Assembly: GCA_027730885.1 (NCBI GenBank)
Contig: JAQCHM010000067.1
Location: forward strand, 1-11,119
Source: Actinomycetota bacterium
GTDB lineage: Bacteria > Actinomycetota > Acidimicrobiia > Acidimicrobiales > SZUA-35
Length of the DNA stretch: 11,119 nucleotides
Reading direction: 5' to 3'
Part shown: positions 6,235-11,119 of the stretch, piece by piece
Position numbering within the stretch: the stretch's first letter is position 1
How the letters are laid out: each line of letters starts with the position of its first letter
Notes under the pieces: model-generated
The model's input: the letters and a program-made list of their open reading frames with translations, nothing else
Databases searched by the model: none
What the model was told of the DNA's origin: nothing
Position numbers and translations under genes: made by a program

Positions 6235-6993
6235 ATGAGCAGCGCGCCAAATCCCTCCGAGACCTCCAGCGCCACGGCCATCCCGATCCTGGAGATCGGT
6301 CGGGCATGGATGTCCGACCCTGGAACCGGCGCCCGGGCCGTTGAGCTGGGCCTCGCACCGGGGTTTGCGTTCTGGGTTCTGGGCCGGGCCGGTGCCCTGG
6401 GCGACGTCTCGCCCGAGGGCGCGGCAGCGGCCATCGGGTTCATGACCCCGAGTCTCGTCAGCAAGAACTGGGCCCAGAAGGGCGACCGGTCGCCCCGTGA
6501 CTTTGCTTTGGAGTACGCCGCAGTTGCGGCCGCTTGGGGTCGTCGCACCTTTGCCGACGTCGACCCGGCCCGCCTGGCTCGCCTCCAGACACTGGCCAAC
6601 CGGGTGACCGCAGCGGCCCCAGCATCGGTTGGCGCCCTCTTCGCCGGCTGGCGCACCCTCCCTCAGCCCGACGATCCCGCGGGAGGCGTCACCGTTGCGT
6701 TGAACGTGTTGCGAGAAATGCGCGGCGCGGCCCACGTTGCCGCGGTGCACGCTGCGGGCCTGACCCCTCATCACGCCATCATCTCGTTCACCGCAGACCC
6801 CATCCGGGGCGGCGCGGCCGGAGCCGAGCGCTTCGGCTGGCCGGCGCCCCATCCTGAGCCCGACGAGGCAGGCCGGGCCCGGGCCGAGGAGATGACGACC
6901 GTCATCTGCGCCCCGAGCTTTGCCGCACTCGAGCCGGCGGAACGATCCGAGTTCATCGACCTCGTGCTCGAAGCGAGGGCTCAGCCCAGTTGA
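6235..6993 (+). CDS. SCO6745/SalK-type helix-turn-helix (HTH_67) family protein, 252 aa
   Basis: The sequence resembles the actinobacterial SCO6745/SalK family of about 280 residues. An early segment GFAFWVLGRAGALGDVSP (43-60) is followed by AAAIGFMTPSLVSK. A central Ala-rich helical region follows. The best signature is LREMRGAAHVAAVHAAGL (159-176), which matches the family's conserved LREHRGxxHVAAL pattern. Members of this family carry a winged-helix-like region, but their biochemical role is not established. Here the part after residue 190 (GAERFGWPAPHPEPDEAGRA) seems not to keep the usual family ending, so DNA binding is uncertain. The start is ATG 6235, with a TANNNT motif just upstream. 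The gene leads the rightward operon, its TGA overlapping the next start by 4 bases (TTGA). Its place in a divergon would suit a regulator, but that is inference. Confidence 0.6.
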   Translation: MSSAPNPSETSSATAIPILEIGRAWMSDPGTGARAVELGLAPGFAFWVLGRAGALGDVSPEGAAAAIGFMTPSLVSKNWAQKGDRSPRDFALEYAAVAAAWGRRTFADVDPARLARLQTLANRVTAAAPASVGALFAGWRTLPQPDDPAGGVTVALNVLREMRGAAHVAAVHAAGLTPHHAIISFTADPIRGGAAGAERFGWPAPHPEPDEAGRARAEEMTTVICAPSFAALEPAERSEFIDLVLEARAQPS

Positions 6994-8408
6994 AGCACCT
7001 CAGCACGCTGCCGGGCGCGAACCCGGACATGCGGCGAGCCAACGCAGGGCTGGTGGTTGCCGCAAGCGCCATGCTGCTCATCAGCTTCGTCGGTACGGCA
7101 ACCAACATCGCCGTGCCCGTCCTCCAGGACGAGTTCGCGGATTCATCGTTGTCCACCATCTCGTGGGTGGTCTCGGGGTTCAACGTCGTGCAGGTCACCT
7201 TCATGCTGCTCGGGGGTCGACTGGCCGACCGGCTGGGGCGCAAGAGCGTGTTCCTCACGGGGATGCTGTTGTTCGCCCTGGGTGCGGCCTTGTCCGGATT
7301 CGCCCCGACGATTCTGCTCGTCGTCGCAGCTCGGGCCATTCAAGCAGTCGGCGCTGCGTTGATACTGCCGTCATCGCTGGCCGCGGTCCTGCCGCAGTTC
7401 CCCCGCGAGCGTCACGCGACGGTCGTGTCCATGTGGTCGTCGATGGGGGTGTTCGGAGCGGCCGCCGCGCCCACGATCGCCGCCGGTGTGTTGGGCATCT
7501 CGTCGTGGCGTGTCGTCTTCCTCCTTGCGGTGCCCGTCGCCCTCGTCGCCTTCGTTGCCGGCTCGCTCGTGCTCTTGCCCGACGAGTCCCGTAAACCGGA
7601 ACGTCGACTCGACTGGGCGGGCGCGACGGCCGGGACCTTGGCCCTCGCCGCGACGGTCTTGGTCATCGTCCAGGGTCGGGTGTGGGGCTGGGCCGACGTG
7701 CGGATACTGGCGGCCATTGGCATCGCGGGTGTCGCCGCGGCGGTCTTCGTCGTGAGCTCGATGCAGCACGACGAGCCGCTCATCGACTTCGGCCTCTTCG
7801 GTATCAGATCGTTCACCGTCGTGACGCTGGCCACCTCGCTGCTCGCGCTCTCGACCACCGCGACCTGGTTCCTCTATCCGCTCTTCATGCGAGAGATCTG
7901 GGACTACAGCATCCTCCAGGTGGGTCTGGCCATGACGCCGGGGCCGTTGATCCTCGTCGTCTCGGCGCCGTTCTGCGGACGGTTCGCCGACCGAAACGGC
8001 TACCGGGGCCTGCTCACCCTCGGGGCAATCCTGGCCAGCGTCGGCACGGCGTGGATGGCCATCTTCCTCGCTCCCGGCCGTCCGTATGTCTTCGCCTTCC
8101 TTCCGGGCACGTTGCTGATCGCCTTCGGCATGTCGTTCATGCTCGGTCCGGGGAATTCGGCGGCGTTGCGTGATGTGCCGCCGGTTCAGTTGGGTGCTGC
8201 CAACGCGGTCTACAACACGTGCCGACTCCTCGGTGGCTCGCTGGGTGTGGCGATGGCCGCATCATTGCTGGGCAACGTCGACGGGGCACACCCGCTGGCA
8301 TCGTTCCAGCTCGCCTGGTGGGTCGTGGTCGTGCTGATGGCACTGGCCGTTCCCATTCTTTGGTTGGCCTATCCTCGAACGGATGACACGATCAACCAGC
8401 GAGCCTGA
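6990..8408 (+). CDS. MFS transporter, DHA2 (EmrB/QacA-like) type
   Basis: This is a polytopic membrane transporter of the major facilitator superfamily. The first helix runs into TATNIAVPVLQ (36-46), then STISWVVSGFNV (55-66), the pattern typical of DHA2 drug:H+ antiporter-like proteins. Motif A is GGRLADRLGRKSVF (75-88). A degenerate motif C (GAAAAPTIAAGVLG, then SSWRVVF) follows at about 156-177. Hydrophobic segments continue to the end, giving about 12-14 helices, and 472 residues fits the 14-helix group. The TTG start at 6990 overlaps the previous stop (TTGA). The ATG at 7029 (residue 14) is a reasonable alternative, since family homology begins after it. DHA2 proteins are mostly proton-coupled exporters. 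In this operon it may move the substrate or a product of the hydrolase that follows. Confidence 0.88.
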   Translation: MKHLSTLPGANPDMRRANAGLVVAASAMLLISFVGTATNIAVPVLQDEFADSSLSTISWVVSGFNVVQVTFMLLGGRLADRLGRKSVFLTGMLLFALGAALSGFAPTILLVVAARAIQAVGAALILPSSLAAVLPQFPRERHATVVSMWSSMGVFGAAAAPTIAAGVLGISSWRVVFLLAVPVALVAFVAGSLVLLPDESRKPERRLDWAGATAGTLALAATVLVIVQGRVWGWADVRILAAIGIAGVAAAVFVVSSMQHDEPLIDFGLFGIRSFTVVTLATSLLALSTTATWFLYPLFMREIWDYSILQVGLAMTPGPLILVVSAPFCGRFADRNGYRGLLTLGAILASVGTAWMAIFLAPGRPYVFAFLPGTLLIAFGMSFMLGPGNSAALRDVPPVQLGAANAVYNTCRLLGGSLGVAMAASLLGNVDGAHPLASFQLAWWVVVVLMALAVPILWLAYPRTDDTINQRA

Positions 8409-9657
8409 GGCCACGCTTCCCACCGAGCGAGTGGACGCCGATCGTCTGTGGTCGAGGTTGACCGCGATGGCGGCGGTCGGTGCCACCGTCAACGGTGGCA
8501 ACAACCGACAGGCGTTGAGCGACGACGACGCAGCGGGTCGAGCGTTGTTCCTCGGTTGGGCGCTGGCGGCCGGCTGTTCGGCCGAGACCGACGAGATCGG
8601 CAACCTGTTCGTTCGCCGGCCGGGCACCGATCCTGACGCGTCTCCCGTGCTCATCGGAAGCCATCTGGATACCCAGCCCACCGGTGGCCGCTTCGACGGT
8701 GTCTACGGGGTGCTTGGAGGTCTCGAGGTGATCGAGCGGATCAACGATCTGGGCGTCGCTGTCGTGGCGCCAATCGAGTTGGCGGTATGGACCAACGAGG
8801 AAGGGTCTCGGTTCCCCCATTCCATGATGGGCTCGGGTGTGTGGGGTGGGGTGTTTTCGCTCGACGAGGCGTTGGCCCTGGTCGACGTCGACGGCATCTC
8901 GGTGGCGGATGAACTGGCTCGACTCGGTTGGGCCGGGAGCCGCCCGGCGCGACCGTCGCCCTATCGCTGCGCGTACGAGCTGCACATCGAACAGGGGCCG
9001 ATCCTCGAAGCTGAGAACGTCGAGATCGGCATCGTCACCGGGGTGCAAGGTCTGCGTTGGTTCACGATCGAACTCGCGGGGTTCCCGGCTCATGCCGGTC
9101 CGACGCCCATGGAGGGTCGGCGAGACCCGGGGCGGGTCATTGCCAACATCGTCGAGCGGGTGTACCGGCTGATCGACGACCACGGACCCTGGGCCCGCGC
9201 AACCTTCGCCCAGTTCCGTTCCTGGCCGACCAGCCCCAACACGATCCCGGAACGCTTGACCTGCACCCTCGACCTTCGGCACCCGGAGCGATCCGTACTC
9301 GATCACCTCGAAACCGAGATGCGCGCCATCGTCGCCGAGGAGGCCGGTCGACGCGGCGTCGTCGCCTCGTTGACGGTCGACAACTCGTCGCCGCCGGTGA
9401 CGTTCGACGAGAACTGCGTCGCCGACATCGAGTCGGCAACGACCGAACTCGGATTCACGGCCCGGCGCATCGTCTCGGGCGCGGGCCACGATGCGTGCTA
9501 CGTGGCGCTCCACGCGCCGACCGCCATGATCTTCGTGCCGTGCGACAACGGCCTCAGCCACAACGAAGCCGAGAACATCAGCAAGGATCAGGCCGAACGT
9601 GGGGCCAGCGTCCTGCTGAACGCCGTCCTGACGCAGGTCTCGAAGGTCCGTGCGTGA
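8383..9657 (+). CDS. Zn-dependent M20-family amidohydrolase (N-carbamoyl-L-amino-acid hydrolase/allantoate amidohydrolase type), 424 aa
   Basis: This belongs to the hydantoinase/carbamoylase branch of M20 metallohydrolases, which cleave ureido or amide groups from N-carbamoyl amino acids, allantoate, ureidoglycine or beta-ureidopropionate. Visible active-site elements are GSHLDTQPTGGRFDGVYGV (His94 and bridging Asp105), NEEGSRF (Glu139/Glu140), the hallmark YELHIEQGP (His201), AGFPAHAGPTPMEGRRD (His237, in the dimerisation domain), NTIPERLTCTLDLRHP (286-301), SGAGHDA (His369) and GLSHNEAEN (His393). All expected metal ligands are present, so it should be active in the cytoplasm as a dimer. 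Length is normal. ATG 8383 overlaps the transporter end by 26 bases. GTG 8431 (residue 17) would remove the overlap and starts just before the homologous region, so the start is unsettled. The true substrate cannot be decided among the family reactions. Confidence 0.9.
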   Translation: MTRSTSEPEATLPTERVDADRLWSRLTAMAAVGATVNGGNNRQALSDDDAAGRALFLGWALAAGCSAETDEIGNLFVRRPGTDPDASPVLIGSHLDTQPTGGRFDGVYGVLGGLEVIERINDLGVAVVAPIELAVWTNEEGSRFPHSMMGSGVWGGVFSLDEALALVDVDGISVADELARLGWAGSRPARPSPYRCAYELHIEQGPILEAENVEIGIVTGVQGLRWFTIELAGFPAHAGPTPMEGRRDPGRVIANIVERVYRLIDDHGPWARATFAQFRSWPTSPNTIPERLTCTLDLRHPERSVLDHLETEMRAIVAEEAGRRGVVASLTVDNSSPPVTFDENCVADIESATTELGFTARRIVSGAGHDACYVALHAPTAMIFVPCDNGLSHNEAENISKDQAERGASVLLNAVLTQVSKVRA

Positions 9658-10802
9658 TGGCTGACCAACCACCACCCTCCAAGCCGCTCGAAGGCGTCCT
9701 CGTCGTTTCCCTCGAGCAAGCGGTCGCCGGTCCGCTGGCGACCGCCCGCCTCGCCGCGGCCGGCGCGCGGGTGATCAAGATCGAACGACCCGAGGGCGAC
9801 TTCGCCCGCGGTTACGACGTCGCGGCCAACGGCATCTCGAGCTACTTCGCCTGGGGGAATCAGGGCAAGGAGTCCATCGCCCTCGATCTCAAGCAGCCGG
9901 ACGATCTGACCCTCATGAAGCGGATGCTCGAGCAGGCCGACGTGTTCGTGCAGAACCTGGCAGTCGGTGCAACCGCCCGCATGGGCCTCGACGCGGCGAC
10001 CCTTCGGACGGCGCATCCCGGTTTGATCGTCTGCGACGTCTCGGGATACGGGCCCGACGGCCCATACGCCGAGATGAAGGCGTACGACTTGCTGGTCCAG
10101 GCGGAGAGCGGTTTGTTGTCGATCTCGGGTCCGCCGGGTCCGTACGGCCGCGTCGGTGTGAGCCTGGTCGATGGCATCACCGGGTACAACGCGGCCATCG
10201 CCATCATGGAGGCCCTCTACCGAAAGGCGCGGACAGGAGAGGGTGCACATCTGGAGACGTCGCTCTTCGCCTGTGCCGCCGATCTGATGACGGTGCCGTT
10301 GCTGCATTTCGACTATCTGGGCAAGGCGCCCGAGCGAGTGGGCCTGGCCCATCCTTCGGTCGCTCCGTACGGTGGGTTCCAGACGGCCGACGATCAGACG
10401 GTCGTCATTTCCATCCAGTCCGATCGCGAGTGGCGCACGTTGTGCGAGGAGGTGATGGATCGTCCCGAACTTGCCGATGACCTTCGCTTCGTCACCAACA
10501 ACGATCGATCGGCCAACCGCGCCGAGACCGACACCATTGTGTCCGACGCCTTTGCCCGGTTCGACCGGGTCGAGCTCGAGGACCGGCTTCGGTCGTCGCG
10601 TATCGCCTTCGGCGCGGTCAACCAACTGAGCGACCTTTCGAGCCACGCGCAGCTCCGCCGGGTACCCGTCGAGCATCCGCTGGGCACCGTCGAACTGCCG
10701 GCTCCTCCGGTCACAGCGGACTGGCATGAAGCCCTGAGGGTTCCCGCCATCGATGAGCACGGAGCCGCGTTGCGGGCCGAATTCGCCGCCCGGGTTCCCT
10801 GA
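9657..10802 (+). CDS. Class III (CaiB/BaiF) CoA-transferase, itaconate/mesaconate CoA-transferase-like, 381 aa
   Basis: This is a complete single-module family III CoA-transferase. It begins KPLEGVLVVSLEQAVAGPLA (9-28). It then shows LAAAGARVIKIERPEGDFAR (32-51) for CoA binding, GNQGKESIALDLKQP (67-81), DVFVQNLAVGATARMGLD (95-112) and the catalytic aspartate in SLVDGITGYNA (Asp172). The VVSLEQAVAGP, ERPEGDFARGYD and VQNLAVGATARMGL patterns are the ones I associate with itaconate and mesaconyl-CoA transferases such as Pseudomonas Ict. A small dicarboxylate or its CoA ester is therefore a fair guess for the substrate, but not shown. The ATG at 9657 overlaps the hydrolase TGA by one base. GTG 9654 directly before it is an alternative with AAGG about 7 bases upstream. 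Coupling to the hydrolase suggests that it activates the hydrolysis product. Confidence 0.9.
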   Translation: MADQPPPSKPLEGVLVVSLEQAVAGPLATARLAAAGARVIKIERPEGDFARGYDVAANGISSYFAWGNQGKESIALDLKQPDDLTLMKRMLEQADVFVQNLAVGATARMGLDAATLRTAHPGLIVCDVSGYGPDGPYAEMKAYDLLVQAESGLLSISGPPGPYGRVGVSLVDGITGYNAAIAIMEALYRKARTGEGAHLETSLFACAADLMTVPLLHFDYLGKAPERVGLAHPSVAPYGGFQTADDQTVVISIQSDREWRTLCEEVMDRPELADDLRFVTNNDRSANRAETDTIVSDAFARFDRVELEDRLRSSRIAFGAVNQLSDLSSHAQLRRVPVEHPLGTVELPAPPVTADWHEALRVPAIDEHGAALRAEFAARVP

Positions 10803-10849
10803 CGAGCTAGGAAGTCCGTCGCCGTCCCGGATGCGGCCGAGGCGCCGTT

Positions 10850-10868
10850 CGGCAACCGAGCGTTGCCG
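10850..10868 (+). terminator. Perfect 7-bp stem-loop after the CoA-transferase
   Basis: CGGCAAC (10850-10856) and GTTGCCG (10862-10868) pair perfectly around a 5-base loop, 48 bases past the CoA-transferase stop. There is no T-tract after it, so it would be a weak or non-canonical terminator. It may only partly separate the operon from the acyl-CoA dehydrogenase gene. Confidence 0.35.
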
Positions 10869-10888
10869 GGTCGGGTGCCGTCGATGGC

Positions 10889-10905
10889 ATGATGTTCTCG
10901 ATCAT
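10889..10905. promoter_or_regulatory. Inverted repeat ATGAT-N7-ATCAT, possible operator
   Basis: The arms are ATGAT (10889-10893) and ATCAT (10901-10905), 36 bases upstream of the acyl-CoA dehydrogenase start. The position would suit a repressor site over a promoter. The arms are short, so chance is quite possible. A loose CATGAT -10-like hexamer (10888-10893) overlaps it. Confidence 0.25.
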
Positions 10906-10941
10906 CAACCAACAGACCACCAACCTGCGAAGAGAGACGCC

Positions 10942-11119
10942 ATGCCGGCTCATCCCCTGAACACCGACGATCTCGGCGGCGAGATGTACAACCTCGCCAT
11001 GTCCGAGAAGTCCCGCCCGTTGCTCGACGCGGTGAAGAAGTTCATCGCCGAGGAGGTCGACCCGATCACCGAGGAGTTCCATCGGCTCGCCGAGGGGCGC
11101 GAGCATCGCTGGGGCTACG
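10942..11119 (+). CDS. Acyl-CoA dehydrogenase family protein (N-terminus, partial)
   Basis: Only the first 59 codons are in the window. After MPAHPLNTDDLGGEMYNLAM come SRPLLDAVKKFIAEEVDPIT and EEFHRLAEGREHRWG. The pattern of an amphipathic helix with F(I)xEEVxP is the usual start of the helical N-terminal domain of FAD-dependent acyl-CoA dehydrogenases, which form the trans-2,3 double bond in acyl-CoA substrates. The catalytic base and FAD-binding motifs lie beyond the edge. The ATG is preceded by a purine-rich GAAGAGAGA, an acceptable ribosome-binding site. It follows the CoA-transferase by 139 bases in the same direction, so it could act on the CoA ester made by that enzyme, from the same or a separate promoter. 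Confidence 0.75.
   Translation, partial: MPAHPLNTDDLGGEMYNLAMSEKSRPLLDAVKKFIAEEVDPITEEFHRLAEGREHRWGY

Noticed and set aside
8392..9675. Minus-strand open frame of 427 codons opposite the hydrolase.
   Set aside because: The plus strand encodes a complete M20 amidohydrolase with all its metal ligands. The antisense frame is His/Arg/Asp-rich noise.

Overview
The window is GC-rich throughout and looks like an actinobacterium. An F420-type luciferase-like oxidoreductase, an SCO6745-type helix-turn-helix protein, several class III CoA-transferases, few Shine-Dalgarno sequences and possible leaderless starts all point that way. Acidimicrobiia-type bacteria are a reasonable guess, but there is no rRNA or marker gene to prove it.

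Left edge (1-443, minus strand): the first 52 codons of a lipoprotein, probably a solute-binding protein, lie at 1-157. A leader of about 160 bases with a strong stem-loop (260-286) follows. A 40-residue single-span membrane protein lies at 321-443.

Leftward CoA-metabolism cluster (6213 down to 490): an LLM-class oxidoreductase (6213-5143), a CaiB/BaiF CoA-transferase (5110-3939), a crotonase-fold protein (3942-3051, joined to the previous gene by an ATGA overlap) and a 770-residue tandem-fused CaiB/BaiF CoA-transferase (2802-490). The CoA-transferase at 5110-3939 and the crotonase each carry one apparent frameshift, so each is whole only if the frame is restored. Before the fused transferase is a 248-base gap that holds two near-identical 49-bp imperfect palindromes.

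Rightward cluster (6235 to the end): it starts only 21 bases from the leftward cluster, so the two share a very compact divergent promoter. It holds an SCO6745/HTH_67-like protein, a DHA2-type MFS transporter, an M20-family Zn-dependent amidohydrolase of the N-carbamoyl-L-amino-acid hydrolase/allantoate amidohydrolase type, and a CaiB/BaiF CoA-transferase resembling itaconate/mesaconate CoA-transferases. These four are joined by short overlaps. After a 139-base gap with a hairpin comes the start of an acyl-CoA dehydrogenase, cut by the window end.

Taken together, the divergent gene sets look like a catabolic region: transport, hydrolysis of a ureido or amide compound, CoA activation by transfer from another thioester, then dehydrogenation and crotonase chemistry. 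The substrate cannot be read from sequence. No CRISPR array, tRNA, rRNA or insertion sequence was seen.
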